Below, in pieces: positions 33,518 through 50,331 of a DNA stretch of 64,000 bases. The notes beneath the pieces are model-generated. The model was not told where the DNA came from and did not search any database. It saw nothing but the letters and a program-made list of their open reading frames with translations. The position numbers and the translations under genes are program-made. Position 1 is the first letter of the stretch. Each line of letters begins with the position of its first letter. The DNA comes from Zopfochytrium polystomum (lineage: Eukaryota > Chytridiomycota > Chytridiomycetes > Chytridiales > Chytridiaceae). Location of the stretch: assembly GCA_025765615.1 (NCBI GenBank), contig JAIVFJ010000113.1:148964-212963 (forward strand), written 5' to 3'.

Positions 33518-36283
33518 TCAAGGCCTCAGCTGATTCCACAGGCTGCTGCGTAACCGCATCGGCGGCGCGCCCGGGCCGACCTCGAGCCCGGCGTCGACGC
33601 GCGCCACAAACCGGCGGCACGAGCGCAGCAGCGTCACGGCGTTAAACTCTCTCAGATCAACCAGCCTTCCGACCGACCGCCTGTCCGCGACCGCGCGCAG
33701 GAACACGGCAAACTCCTCGCGCGACATGCACCGCCGCCTGTCTTCGCCGCCGTCTTCGTTGTTGTCGTCCTCGTCCGCACCACCGCCGCCGCCGCCCCCC
33801 TTTGGCACGCCGGCCTCCCACAACATCTCGACCACGTGCGCCGCCGCGTCCCACGGCAGCCGCGCGTGCCGCCCGAGCAGCACGACCCTTGCGACCCGCA
33901 GCAGCTCGCGGCAAGCCGCGTCGCGCGCCCGCGCCGCCTCGCGGTTCGCCTCGACCGCCGCCGCAAGCCCCGGCCCGCGCGGCTCGACCACCACCAGCGT
34001 GCGCGCCCGCGCCGCCGCGGTCGCAAGCGGGCTCGACGCGGACCCCGACGCTGACGCCGCCGCCGCCGTCGCCGCGGCTGACTCGCTGGTGCTGGCCATC
34101 GGGTTCCGTCCGAGCCGCAGCTCGCGCAGGCGGCCGCGCGGCAGCGCCGCTGCGAGCGCCCACGCGCCCGCGTCCGTGATAAAGTTGGACTCGAGCGACA
34201 GCTCGGTCAGCACCGCGCGCGGGTTGGTTCGCGGCGGCCGGCGAGGCGATGGCGCAGCCGACGTCGCAGACGTCGCAGTCGACGACAACGAATCCACCGT
34301 CGCCGCCGCGGCCGCCGCCGATCCGTCTTCCCTTGCGCCGCCGCCGGCGGCGGCGGCGGCGGCGGCGGCATCACCCTCTCCCCCGCCGTCGTCGTCGTCG
34401 TCCGAGCCCCAAAAGTACGCGGCCAGCGCGGTGGCGGTGCCGTCCTTGAGCTGGTTCGCGGACAGCCCGAGCACCTCGACCGCGCGGTTCTCGGCGAGCG
34501 CGGCGGCGATGCGCTGTCCGCTCGCGTCGCCGAGCTTGTTGTGGCTCAAGTTGAGCACGTTCAACGTCTTGTTCATCGTCAGCGCGCGGGCGACGGCGGC
34601 GCCGGCGGCGGGGCCGAGCGAGTTAAAGTCGAGGTCGATCGCGGCGAGCCCCCTGTTTCGCGCGAGCGCCTCCTCGAGGGCGTCCGCGCACTCGTCAAAC
34701 AGCGCGCACATTTGCAGCGCGAGCTCGGCGAGCGTCGTGTTTGCGACGAGCGCGCGGAACAGCGCGGTCGCGCCGGCGCTGGCGATGCGGTTGTTGCTGA
34801 GGTTCAGCGCCGCCAGCGTCGTGTTGCCGCGGAGCGCGGCCGCGAGATGCGCCGCGCCGGCGGACGTGATGTTGTTGAGGTACAGCGACAGCACGGCCAG
34901 CTTGGAGCCCGGCCGCGCGACCGCCGCCGCCAGCTGCGCCGCGTGGGCGTCCGACAGCCCGCAGCAGTCCAGCTGAAGCGTCGACAGCTGCGACGCCCGG
35001 TCGTGGAGGGCGGGCCCGCGGAGCAGCGCGTCGTAGCCGCCGCCGACGCCGTCCGGGGCAAAAAAGTACACCTCGCGCAGCTTGATGGCGGTCCAGGAGG
35101 TCTTTGCAAAGATCGGAGCCCAGGGGGCGGCGAGCATGGCGGTTTCGACGCCTTCGCGGTTCGTGTACTCGAGCTCGCGGACGGTGGCGCTGGCGGCGAG
35201 GGCGGCGGCCAGGGCGGCGGCCGAGTCGTGCTCCATGATCACGCGGATGAGGCGCACCTGGCGCAAGGCGGGGCTGCGGGCAAAGGCTTCTGCGAGCTGG
35301 TCGGCGACCCGGCGCGGCAGGCCCGTGACGTGCCACAGCTCGAACGTGCGCAGGCCGGCGGAGCCGCCGATGGCGGCGGCGAGCCGGGCGACGGCGTCGC
35401 CGCCAAACGTGCCCTCGGCCACGCTCGAGGCGGTCAGGCCGAGGGTTGCGAGCGTCGCGTTGGCCTCGAGGCCGGCGGCGAGCGCGTCGAGCGCGGCGAC
35501 GCCGTCCTGCGCCAGGTTGATGTGGATCTCCTTCAGGCCCTTGTTGACGGCGAGCGCATCGCCGACGCCGCGGACGAGCTGCTCGCCCCAGCGGATGTTG
35601 TTGCGGGTCCAGCAGGCGATCGAGCTGTTTGTCCGCAGCAGCGGCGGCAGGACGTCGAGCAGGACGGGGGGCACCTCGCGCGATGTCTGGAGGTAGGTGG
35701 CGAGGTGGGTGACCGAGTTGTTGCGGAGAAGGGCGGTGAGGAGGGCGGCGGGCAGAGGGTCCGCGGGCGTGGGCCAGTTGAGGTTGACCCGCTTGACGCG
35801 GCAGGCCGGGTCCTCGAGCGCGTCGGCCATGACGCGGATGGCCTCGGGGTCGCGCAGGCGCGCGGCGATCGGGTCCCACGACGTGCTGATAGAGGCGACG
35901 ATGCGGCGGGCGGCGGCGACGGGATCGTGCGGCGGCGGCGACGGGGCGGCGTTGCCGGCGGCCGCATCCGCGATGGCGGCCAGGAGCAGCGGGCTGACTT
36001 GGGGGTGGACGGCCGGGGTGGTGGCGTTGGCGGCGGTGGCCGCCGCGCCTGGAGGATGGGCGGAGGCGGCGGTGGTGGCGGCGGCGACGGCGAGCCCTCC
36101 TGCGGCTCCGGTTGCGGCCGCCGCATCCGCCGCCCCTCCTCCGCCTACGCCTACGCCTGCACCTACGCCTGCACCTACGCCTGCACTTACGCTTACGCTG
36201 CCGGCGCCCACGCGGATGGCGGCGGCCATGCTCTCGATCTCGCGGCGGCGGGCGGCGAGTATGTCGCCAAAGTGGTCGCCCAT
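33518..36283 (-). CDS. Leucine-rich-repeat protein, ribonuclease-inhibitor type
   Basis: One uninterrupted exon of 921 residues, unusual beside intron-rich neighbours. The middle two thirds are RI-type (28-29-residue) LRRs with the consensus L-x-x-L-x-L-x-x-N-x-I/L, for example LAALNLSNNRIASAGATALF, LNVLNLSHNKLGDASG and VEVLGLSANQLKDGTA. Before them lies a low-complexity Gly/Val/Ala-rich region that includes a Val/Gly hexapeptide repeat; after them comes an Ala/Ser/Asp-rich insert and a last LRR (LTELSLESNFITDAGA). No NACHT, kinase or membrane segment is seen. Such proteins act as protein-binding scaffolds; the partner is unknown. The ATG at 36283 is the first in frame; upstream is an ATC-repeat-coded run without another ATG. 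Third codon positions are almost all G or C. Confidence 0.8.
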   Translation of the reverse strand: MGDHFGDILAARRREIESMAAAIRVGAGSVSVSAGVGAGVGAGVGVGGGGAADAAAATGAAGGLAVAAATTAASAHPPGAAATAANATTPAVHPQVSPLLLAAIADAAAGNAAPSPPPHDPVAAARRIVASISTSWDPIAARLRDPEAIRVMADALEDPACRVKRVNLNWPTPADPLPAALLTALLRNNSVTHLATYLQTSREVPPVLLDVLPPLLRTNSSIACWTRNNIRWGEQLVRGVGDALAVNKGLKEIHINLAQDGVAALDALAAGLEANATLATLGLTASSVAEGTFGGDAVARLAAAIGGSAGLRTFELWHVTGLPRRVADQLAEAFARSPALRQVRLIRVIMEHDSAAALAAALAASATVRELEYTNREGVETAMLAAPWAPIFAKTSWTAIKLREVYFFAPDGVGGGYDALLRGPALHDRASQLSTLQLDCCGLSDAHAAQLAAAVARPGSKLAVLSLYLNNITSAGAAHLAAALRGNTTLAALNLSNNRIASAGATALFRALVANTTLAELALQMCALFDECADALEEALARNRGLAAIDLDFNSLGPAAGAAVARALTMNKTLNVLNLSHNKLGDASGQRIAAALAENRAVEVLGLSANQLKDGTATALAAYFWGSDDDDDGGGEGDAAAAAAAAGGGAREDGSAAAAAATVDSLSSTATSATSAAPSPRRPPRTNPRAVLTELSLESNFITDAGAWALAAALPRGRLRELRLGRNPMASTSESAAATAAAASASGSASSPLATAAARARTLVVVEPRGPGLAAAVEANREAARARDAACRELLRVARVVLLGRHARLPWDAAAHVVEMLWEAGVPKGGGGGGGADEDDNNEDGGEDRRRCMSREEFAVFLRAVADRRSVGRLVDLREFNAVTLLRSCRRFVARVDAGLEVGPGAPPMRLRSSLWNQLRP
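36139..36199 (-). repeat. Coding hexanucleotide repeat (GYRGGY-type) in the LRR gene
   Basis: Plus strand reads CCTACG/CCTGCA units; in the gene's sense it encodes alternating Gly-Val/Ala-Gly near residues 29-48 (VSAGVGAGVGAGVGVGG). The frame is kept, so length variation would change only the low-complexity N-terminus. Confidence 0.85.
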
Positions 36284-36863
36284 GATGATGATGCTGATGA
36301 TGATGATGACGATGACTTCTTTGGCGTAGTCGTCCTCGTCGTTTCTATGAAAGAAGTCGGAAAGTGAGTTGCTGGGCGTTTCGAACTGGCTGATCTATTG
36401 TCTGTCTGTCTGTCTCTCATGCAGTGTGATCAATCTGGTGATCCCAAAGGGGATGGATTTTTTTCTTTCTTTTTTCAGGAGAGAGACAAAGTTGGGGCGA
36501 AAGAGAGTGAGCGAGTGAGCGACTGGGGGTGGATGGATGTTCGAGTCCAGCTGATTGGCTTGCGTTTGTCTCGGAGCATTTTCGCGTGGTGGCACACCGA
36601 CTCGACCAGAGCTGAACAGCAACCAAAACCGCGCCCCTCAAGGCTGCTCCGAATTTTTATTGGATGGGGGGAAAGACAAGAGAAAGAGAGAGTCGCGTGT
36701 GAGGGGCAAGTCACTAATTCCACGCCGCGCGAAAGAAGAAAAAGAACAACAAGAGAAAAGGGGAAAAAAAAAAAAGGCTGAGGGTTCAAATGCTTTTAGT
36801 TCTCCCGTTTTTTTTCTTTTTTTTTTTGGGGGGGGTGGGGACGGGGGATAGTTATTAAGGCTG
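36284..36863. other. Spacer between LRR gene and ABCC gene
   Basis: Promoter side of the LRR gene and 3' flank of the ABC transporter gene, with A- and T-runs at about 36763-36775 and 36810-36828. No gene seen. Confidence 0.55.
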
Positions 36864-43172
<6,309 letters not shown>

Positions 43173-43365
43173 CGTTTGTCTGGTTTTTGGATGCACTTTT
43201 CGCTTTTTTCTTTTGTTTTTTATTCTTTTATTGTTCTTTTTTTTTTCCTTTCCCTTTTTGGTTGCCTTTTCTGTCTCTCCCCTCCAATATATCCACATCC
43301 GCGCTGAATCACTGTTGGATTGGGAGGGAGGGACACACCAAATGTGACAACATGCGTCCCCAAAC

Positions 43366-43415
<50 letters not shown>

Positions 43416-43661
43416 CGAGAGAATGAGAGCGCAAGCAGACGTCTGTGTGTTTTTCTCGGCAAAGTCGCCCAGTGCTCATTGTCCTCGGCTTCTGCTGCAA
43501 ATGGTGCAGTGCCAGCCCAACTGGGACCAAACATCAGAATGCCCCAATGAAATAAGCAAAAAAGGTTGGGTGATAAAAGTCCATATCTGTCAGGGGCGAT
43601 TTTGTCTCAAGATAGGCGCTGTTTTGCAAGTATTTCCTCAAATTTTCATAATGTTTTGTTA
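43173..43661. other. Spacer upstream of the ABCC gene
   Basis: Promoter/5' UTR side of the ABC transporter gene: T-rich (43201-43260 on plus strand), then a GA microsatellite (about 43371-43410). No gene seen. Confidence 0.5.
43371..43410. repeat. (GA)n microsatellite
   Basis: About 20 GA units upstream of the ABCC start codon; a CT run in the sense orientation of that gene. Confidence 0.9.
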
Positions 43662-43701
43662 GTGTTCAGTGGGACAAGTCTTCATACACCTTGTCAAATT
43701 T
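43662..43701 (+). repeat. Left terminal inverted repeat of the Tc1/mariner element
   Basis: Starts right after TA at 43660. Pairs imperfectly with the reverse complement of 45169-45207; the best stretch is AAGTCTTCATACAC against AAGTCTTCATTCAC. Confidence 0.7.
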
Positions 43702-43785
43702 GCCTCCACCTGCCACCACCACTGCCAGATCCGTAGATCGCCCTGCTGCCACCATCCAGATCACCTCCAAATTCGGCATAGAGAA

Positions 43786-44360
43786 TGTTATGAATCACCC
43801 TCTGGAAACCTCTGGAACCTTCCAGAACATTCCTTCATGGAACCTTCTGGAACCTCCTGGAACATTCTAGAACATTCCTTCATGGAACCTTGTGGAACCT
43901 TCTGGAACCTTCTTTGCTTTCCTGGCTTGTCTTGGTATCATTGGTATCATTGTATTACTAATTGCTCTTTCTGGAACTTTCTTTGAGTCTTGACAAGGAA
44001 CACTCTCAAAAGGTATAAAAGGGGGATGGGGGACCTGTCCCATCCCTCAAGGGAATTATTGTTTCCAATACAATCATCCACTCCTCTCAGTTCCTTGTCT
44101 GCCTTGTCCTGTCCTGCCCTGTTCCTGACAGAGAAGCAGCATCACACAAAGCAGATGCTGCCACACGCAAGACAGTTTCTAACTTGCATGCTGTTAGGCG
44201 GAACTGACTGGTTAGCAGCAAGAGGCACAAGACGGACCCGAACCTATTGTGACTGTCAGTTATTGTTCTCACGATGCCCATGGGAGAGGGAGCCACTACC
44301 AATGCAGACCTGGGCGCTGGCTTGCGCTGATGTCAAATACTCCAAGTATTAAGTGGAACA
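43786..44360 (+). mobile_element. LTR-like sequence (solo LTR or 5' LTR) inside the Tc1 element
   Basis: Begins TGTTATGAATC and ends TTAAGTGGAACA, so the ends are the short inverted pair TGTT/AACA expected of an LTR; length is 575 bp. It carries its own promoter signals: heat-shock-element arrays (43815-43912) and a TATAAAA box at 44014-44020. The following TGGTGTCAACAG (from 44367) could be a primer-binding site, which would make this a 5' LTR, but no gag or pol piece was recognised downstream and no flanking duplication was found. Because it lies between the Tc1 repeats, it inserted after or with loss of Tc1 sequence. Confidence 0.5.
43815..44020 (+). promoter_or_regulatory. Heat-shock-element arrays and TATA box in the LTR
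   Basis: Perfect alternating GAA/TTC pentamers occur three times: GAA 43815, TTC 43820, GAA 43825, TTC 43830; GAA 43860, TTC 43865, GAA 43870, TTC 43875; GAA 43895, TTC 43900, GAA 43905, TTC 43910. This five-base alternation is the binding site of trimeric heat-shock factor. TATAAAA follows at 44014. Function is inferred from the motif geometry. Confidence 0.6.
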
Positions 44361-44599
44361 GAAACCTGGTGTCAACAGTTTTCCTCCTCCTCTGCTCAAG
44401 CAGATAATATAGGAGAGGTTTTTACCCTGTGCTGGTCACGCTTGCCTAGCAACTATTACAGCGTTTATATCATCATCATGTACCAATAATTCATAACAGA
44501 GTTTATCTCCTTTCTCTCCAAGTTGGGGAGAAGGACCACCCACAAACACATATCTCCACTTCATTCACTCCTTCCACTCACTCACTCAGAGTAGACTGT

Positions 44600-45090
44600 T
44601 TACAGAAAGCATGATGAATGAGTGCTTGCAAGTCTTGTGCAAGAGTGGTCATAAATCCTTCTCGATTTGGGATTGTTTCACAGGTTTAAACCTGGGATGC
44701 TTTTTGTTGATTGGCGGCCTGCTCAAGTATCTTGACACTCTGTATATGAATAGAAAATGGACTTTTAATACAATCTGACGGTCAACTTCATCTATCTGCA
44801 AGACATTGCATCAACTCACAAAGCAGTGAAAGCGGGTCAATGGTGTTTCAGAAACGTGGATTGAAAGTTCTGGATTGGCCTGCACAAAGCCCAATTGAGA
44901 ATCTCTGGGAACACCAGAAGCTAAAAGTGCAGAAAGATTGCCCGTCTGGAATCCCAGCTCTGAAAAAATCAGTTTCAAGGGCATGGACCAAAATTCCCCA
45001 TTAGTACCTTCAATGTTTAGTTGAAAGTATGCCAAGGAGAATCAAGGCTGAGATCAAAAGTGAGTTCCACCAAGTACGGAGGTAGCGCTC
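44600..45090 (+). pseudogene. Tc1/mariner transposase relic
   Basis: Frame pieces in order: GCFLLIGGLLKYLDTL (resembling the family's GxLVFIDGxLNSEKYLDIL), LQDIASTHKAVKAGQWCF (second catalytic Asp, codon 44802-44804), LKVLDWPAQSPIENLWEH (third acidic residue Glu, codon 44897-44899) and YLQCLVESMPRRIKAEIKS at the C-terminus. The usual DLN before PIENLW is missing; adding three codons back gives about 34 residues between Asp and Glu, the DD34E spacing of Tc1. Frameshifts and stops show the gene is dead. Confidence 0.75.
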
Positions 45091-45168
45091 CTTATACACC
45101 TTTTACTTTAGCTTGTTTTTTTTTTGGAATGGGTCAATAAAGGGGTTACACTGACACCATTTTTTTTG

Positions 45169-45207
45169 AATTTTATCCAAGTGAATGAAGACTTATTTCC
45201 CTGACTG
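45169..45207 (-). repeat. Right terminal inverted repeat of the Tc1/mariner element
   Basis: Reverse complement begins CAGTCAGGGAAATAAGTC and ends in AAAATT; matches the left repeat with a few gaps. Followed by TA at 45208-45209. Confidence 0.7.
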
Positions 45208-46080
45208 TACACAAACGTTGCACCAAGGCCAACGTTTGGATGCCACCTAGGAACTCTCCTCCCCAAATTTGTATACAGCGCCCGGAGAACAGGCTGCTGC
45301 AGCAGTGCGAGAGGGAAACAGAAAGTGCGGGAATGCGACGGCACTCTGATGCGGCCAGAACGGCGACAGCGCCCGCGACGAGGGGAGATTACCTGGGCAA
45401 AGGGAGGAGGGAAAAAGAGAAAAGCAAGGGCGTGTTGGGAATTTCTGGTTCCGAACCTCCAAGGTGGGTTCAAGCAGCAGCAAGAAGGCAGATGAGGATG
45501 GGTGGATGTCAAGAGAGGCCCCCGACCGACCAACAGTCAGGCCCCCCATCCATGGCCACAGCCCCGCCGCGCCGCCAAAAGGGGGGCGCATCCAGCCGCG
45601 TTCCAATCGCCCGATCGTGGCTTTACTCGTTGATCGCATTCAAGCCAGCAACCCTTCGCAAAGTGGCAGCCGTCGCGTGCGCAGCCGCACTTGCCGCGTG
45701 CGGGATGGTGGTGGTGATGGTCTTGCCCTTTGGATCGCGAGTCGTGATGGAAACCACAACCCCCCCTCCCAGCTCCAAAATTTTTGAAGCATTCAATACG
45801 CTAGCGAAGACTCGTGGTCCCCTATATTCCCTGATGCGTGGAAGTAGGTGATGCGTTCTTCCCCGACTAACACGACACAGTCTTCATCAGCCACTTTGGT
45901 ATTTTGAGGATAAACTTTGATACCAAGCTGCCGCTTGCTGAACCAACTTCGACTAGTGCTGATATCTACCCAAACTGCCCAGCCTGTTCTCATCCAAGGC
46001 ATCATCCTCGCGCCAACTCGTTTGCCCCAATCTGATCCACGTCCTGCTTTTCTGTTTAAAGACAACAAAAACAGGTGGCG
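45208..46080. other. Spacer between Tc1 element and ARP3, with an orphan ORF
   Basis: An ATG frame of 203 codons (45240-45851, plus strand) starts just outside the transposon. It is Arg/Pro-rich, then has a hydrophobic Ala/Val-rich segment near residues 147-172 that could span a membrane. I recognise no family, and the opposite strand is equally open, so I do not call it a gene. The last 200 bp are the ARP3 promoter side. Confidence 0.35.
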
Positions 46081-47883
46081 ATGGCATCCTACACACGTCC
46101 CATTGTCATCGACAATGGAACCGGGTAAGTTTCGAGACATTCACTACATACGCAACAGACCCTTACCCGTCCTCACTCCAGCTACACCAAAATGGGGTAC
46201 GCCGGAAACTCGGACCCCCAATTTATCATCCCCACCGCAATTGCGACACGGAAGATCGCCGGTGCTGCGGGAGACCGCACAGGTCCGGCCATCGGATCCA
46301 TGTCTCGGGCGACGACCCTTTCCGGCGCGACCTCCTCCAACATTGCGTCCAGGCGTGGTGTGGATGATCTCGATTTCTACATTGGCGACGAGGCCATCGC
46401 AAATGGGCACACGTACAACGTGGCGAGCCCTATCAGGCATGGACAAGTCGACAACTGGGACTACATGGAAAAGTTCCACCAGGCGTGCATTTACCAGTAC
46501 CTGCGGTGTGAACCGGAGGATCATTACTTCCTGTTGGTAAGCACGCACGTTCCCCGACTCTTGGGCCAAAGCCTTGGACTGTTTCCCATTTTGCAAACAA
46601 CAACAACTAAATGATTTTTTCGTTAATCAATTTCCAGACCGAGCCGCCCCTGAACGCGCCAGAGAACCGTGAATTCACCGCCGAAATCTTCTTCGAGTCA
46701 TTCGGCGCCAAGGGTATTTACATTGGTGTTCAAGCTGTACTTGCGCTTGCGGCGTCATGGTCCAGCAAGCGCGAGCAGACCCTCACCGGAACGGTCATTG
46801 ACTCTGGTGACGGTGTTACACACGTTATTCCCGTCGCCGAAGGATACGTCATTGGCAGCTCGATCAAGCACATTCCTATTGCTGGAAGGGATATCACCTA
46901 CTTTGTTCAGCAGCTCCTGAGGGAGCGCGAAAATTCTATACCCCCAGAAGAGACGATGGAAGTGGCGAAGCGCATCAAGGAAATGTACTCGTATGTCTGC
47001 CCGCGGATCGACAGAGAGTTTGCGAAATACGATGCCGAGCCAGGAAAGTGGTTCAAGAAGCATGAATTCATTCACTCTATCACAAAGAAGGTAAACCAAC
47101 CGTTTCACCAATCCCGGAAGCCGAAAGGGTCTCTCACCAGTGCGCTTGTAATCCCCACAGCCTTACACGGTCGACATTGGATACGAGCGCTTTTTGGGGC
47201 CAGAAATCTTCTTCAACCCCGAAATGTTGAGCTCGGACTTCTTGACTCCGCTCCCGGAGGTCGTAGATCAGGTCATCCAGAGCTGCCCTATCGACACTCG
47301 AAAGGGTCTTTACAGAGTGAGTGAGCCAGAATTGGAGCACGATTCTTTTTTTTTTTTTTTTTTTTGTTCTTTGTCGTGAAGTCTGTCTCTGACAAGCCAT
47401 TCAATAATGCACAAAGAACATTGTACTCTCTGGAGGCTCCACAATGTTTAAAGATTTCAAGCGACGGCTGGAAAATGACATCAAGAAGCTCACCACAGCC
47501 CGTCTGGACGCCTCTGTCGCCGTCGCGAACATGACGCTGAGCGCCTCCCAGGCCGTCAAGATGAACGAGCTGGAAGTCAATGTGATTCAGCACAAGCGCC
47601 AGCGGTACGCTGTGTGGTTCGGTGGCAGCTTGCTTGCTGGAACGGTTAGTGTTCTTCCTTTTTTTGTGGGCGCCCCGCTTTGCATGCTCGCACGCCTTTC
47701 TTTGGTTTTTCGGTCTCTAGCTCACACACGCACACGTACTTGCGAACACACACCCACTCCCTCTGACTTCTTCCCACGCGTTTCAAGCCCGACTTTTACA
47801 GCTACTGCCACACGAAGGCCCAGTACGAGGAGTACGGACCGAGCATCGCGCGGTACAACAAGATCTTTGGGTCTGTTGTGTAA
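46081..47883 (+). CDS. ARP3: Actin-related protein 3, Arp2/3 complex subunit
   Basis: Subunit of the seven-protein Arp2/3 complex that nucleates branched actin filaments at endocytic patches and, in zoospores, during crawling. Six exons: 46081-46124, 46182-46536, 46638-47090, 47161-47316, 47417-47644, 47788-47883; 443 residues, within the Arp3 range. The actin fold is clear: N-terminal phosphate loop ([15 protein letters not shown]), the second loop [18 protein letters not shown], and [18 protein letters not shown]. Arp3-specific wording includes [24 protein letters not shown] and the C-terminal [20 protein letters not shown]. All junctions are consensus GT-AG. No anomalies. Confidence 0.96.
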
Positions 47884-48200
47884 AGGGTGCTTTATGTGTG
47901 CGTCCGTCTTGTGGTTGTGTTCTTGTATTTTTCTTTTTTTCTTCTTCCTCTTTTTTGCTGCTCCCTTGCTATTCTTGCTCTTTTTGGTGGTGCTTTCGTT
48001 GCGCAAGCCGCCTTCAACGAGACTGAATAGACGGAAGGAAGGGGCTGGAAGAGTTCTGTGCGTTGTCGATGCAGTTGGAGTGCTTTGTATTTTGTTTGAC
48101 CTGAACTCGCACATGCGTGGGTGGGAGCGTCCTTGTCTTCTCTGTCGTTTCTTTCGCTCTTTTTCGACTTCTGCGCTAAACACGCACATGAGCGGTGCGG
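47884..48200. other. Spacer, ARP3 to BMT6-like gene
   Basis: T-rich ARP3 3' flank, then the short promoter of the next gene in the same direction. A short upstream ATG (48188) lies out of frame 12 bp before the chosen start and would overlap it, a possible uORF. Confidence 0.5.
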
Positions 48201-49547
48201 ATGGCAGGAGGACAAAGACGAAAGGGAAAGCGCTCCGGCAGCGGCATCGGCGGTGTCGGCGGTAACAGCAGCACCAGCGGCACCAGCAGCAGCAGGCAGC
48301 AGCAACACGATGACGACGTGAGCAGCCGCGGTGGCGGAGACGGAGCGTCCTCCCGCTTCGCGGCTCTGCAGACGCTAGAACTGTCTCAGGCGATCCTGGA
48401 CATTTACAAGTCGGCCGCCTGGCTGGGTGCCGGAGCCCCCCGGACCGATAACGGCGACGGCGACGACAACCACAACAACAACGACCTCCCGACCCCCCTC
48501 TCCTCCTCCGACCCCCGCGACTTTCATGCGCGCCTGCGCCGCATCAAAGACCTCTTCCTCGCTCGCGACTACCTCGCCATCTTCCGCGACCCGTCGCTGC
48601 TGCCCGTATACGTCAGCGAGTACTCGCCGTCCCGCTCGCTCTGCTACTGCAACCTGTTCCTCGCCTCACCGACGCTGCGCGCACTGCTGCGCGCGCCCGC
48701 CGGATGCAGCATCTACGCCGTCGGCGCGGGGTCCGGCGGCGAGCTTGTCGGCGTCGCGGCGGCGATCGCGGCGCTGGAGGCCGACACGTCGGCGGCGGCG
48801 GCGGCGGCGGGGGGCGACGATGGAGACGGCGACGACCACGCGGGAGGAAGCACATTGCGAAGTGGAACGGCTAATAGTGCTTCCACCACCACCACCTTGC
48901 TCGTCCAGGACATTGCAGACTACTCGCGCGTCCTCGTCGGGCTGGAGGACGCCGTGCGGGCACACCTTGGCGGAGCAGGAGGAGGAGGAGCAGGCGGCGG
49001 CCGGGGCGGCGGGGTGCCGCGGCTGCGCGAGGGGGCGCTGCGGGTCGAGCGGTCGATGCCGCAGGACGTTCTCGGCGGGCTGCTGGAGGATGAGGCGGAC
49101 GCCGGCGGCGGCGGCGGTGGCGGTGACGACGAGGGCGGAACCGCCGCCGGCGTCGTCCCCGTCGCGACCGCCGTGTCCCGCGCGGACCTCGTGACGGCCA
49201 TGTTCCTGACCAACGAGCTGCTCGCGACCAGCAAGCGGGCGTTCGTGGCGCTGGTGCGGCTGCTGGTCGCGCGGATGCGGCCGGGGGCGTGTCTGCTCGT
49301 GGTTGACTCGGCCGGCTCGTTTTCCGAGGTCGCCGTCGGCGCGGGCGGCGGGGGCGGCTCTGGCGGAGGCGGAGGCGGCGCCGAGGCGCCGCGCAAGTAC
49401 ATGGTGTACACGCTGCTGGACGCCGTCGGGGCGTTCGAGGTGCTGGAGCAGACCGACTCGCGGTGGTACCGCTTCCCCGACGGCCTGGCGTACCCGCTCA
49501 AGCTGAACAACATGCGGTACTTTATGCGGCTGTACCGGAGGCGGTGA
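48201..49547 (+). CDS. 25S rRNA uridine-N3 methyltransferase-like protein (BMT6 family)
   Basis: Intronless, 448 residues. It matches the fungal family of Bmt6 (SAM-dependent N3-methyluridine modification of 25S rRNA in the nucleolus). Landmarks: [15 protein letters not shown] (about 149-163), the SAM-binding glycine loop [15 protein letters not shown] (about 170-184), [20 protein letters not shown] (about 232), [16 protein letters not shown] (about 333) and the C-terminal [20 protein letters not shown] then MRLYRR. The N-terminus is Gly/Ser/Asp-rich. Poly-Gly/Ala/Asp inserts interrupt the fold at about 200-225, 260-275, 298-315 and 375-395; they are encoded by GGC/GAC repeats. Target base assignment is inferred. 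GTG at 48195 is not used; ATG at 48201 is the first proper start. Convergent with the exonuclease gene, stops 166 bp apart. Confidence 0.8.
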   Translation: MAGGQRRKGKRSGSGIGGVGGNSSTSGTSSSRQQQHDDDVSSRGGGDGASSRFAALQTLELSQAILDIYKSAAWLGAGAPRTDNGDGDDNHNNNDLPTPLSSSDPRDFHARLRRIKDLFLARDYLAIFRDPSLLPVYVSEYSPSRSLCYCNLFLASPTLRALLRAPAGCSIYAVGAGSGGELVGVAAAIAALEADTSAAAAAAGGDDGDGDDHAGGSTLRSGTANSASTTTTLLVQDIADYSRVLVGLEDAVRAHLGGAGGGGAGGGRGGGVPRLREGALRVERSMPQDVLGGLLEDEADAGGGGGGGDDEGGTAAGVVPVATAVSRADLVTAMFLTNELLATSKRAFVALVRLLVARMRPGACLLVVDSAGSFSEVAVGAGGGGGSGGGGGGAEAPRKYMVYTLLDAVGAFEVLEQTDSRWYRFPDGLAYPLKLNNMRYFMRLYRRR

Positions 49548-49713
49548 AAAGGGGGCGTTGTGTGTGAGTGGCGGAGACAGGGTTCTTCATAGGGATAATA
49601 CACAAACAATATTCTTTGCACGGCCAGCGAATGTGAACGTCAAACGCAGGGCTGCGGGGGCTCGTTTTTATTGTCGTGCAACGACACACACACGCAAACA
49701 CACACACTCCCAT

Positions 49714-50252
49714 TTAATTCTTGCCGTGGTCGGCTTGGACGGCCTCAGCTCGCCCTTTGCCGCTCTTCTTCTTTTTCTTTTGACCGCCGTCCTTCTTCGT
49801 TTGATCGCTGTTCCAGCATTTGGGGTGCCTGTACCTCTTCATTTCGAGGCTCCTCCCGTTTTCTCTGAGCACGTCCAAGAAGGAGTCCAAGAGCTGTTCA
49901 AAGAGCTGGCCCTTGGGCGGCTGCGTGACGCCCTTCCGCAGCCGCGCGACGTAGCGGACGCAGCCCCTCGGCGGCGCCGGCTTCCAGTACAAGGCCGAAA
50001 TGGACGTGCTCTTGGGGATGTCGGGGGCGGACAGCCACAAGCGGGTGGCGGCCGCCGCCTTCTTCCTCCTGCTTTGCAGAGATCCCGGTTGTTGGCCGTT
50101 CTGCTGCGTCTTGAGGCCGAGGAGCGGGGAGGTATAGGTTGAGCCGGGGAGGACGACCTTGGGATCTGGTCGAAGCGTGCCCATGAATTGGTTTGCCTCG
50201 GCTGGGTTTATCCGGAAAGCGGCTTTTCGTTTTATCGCCTTTTGCAAGAAAA

Positions 50253-50331
<79 letters not shown>

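Larger units (their letters stand above)
43662..45207 (+). mobile_element. Degenerate Tc1/mariner element with nested LTR
   Basis: Bounded by TA dinucleotides (43660-43661 and 45208-45209), the Tc1/mariner target duplication. Imperfect terminal inverted repeats of about 40 bp share the core AAGTCTTCAT-x-CAC-x-TTG and an AAATT end. The right third holds a broken transposase reading in the plus direction. The 1546-bp length is typical once the foreign LTR-like segment (43786-44360) is subtracted, leaving under 1 kb, so part of the transposase gene has been lost. The composition is AT-rich compared with flanking genes. Confidence 0.75.

Noticed and set aside
34541..36367. 608-codon open frame antisense to the single-exon LRR gene
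   Set aside because: Complement of Ala/Leu-rich GC codons; no recognisable domain, while the sense frame has regular LRRs.
45240..45851. 203-codon ORF beside the Tc1 element
   Set aside because: No family, both strands open, biased composition. Kept only as a remark because of a possible membrane segment.
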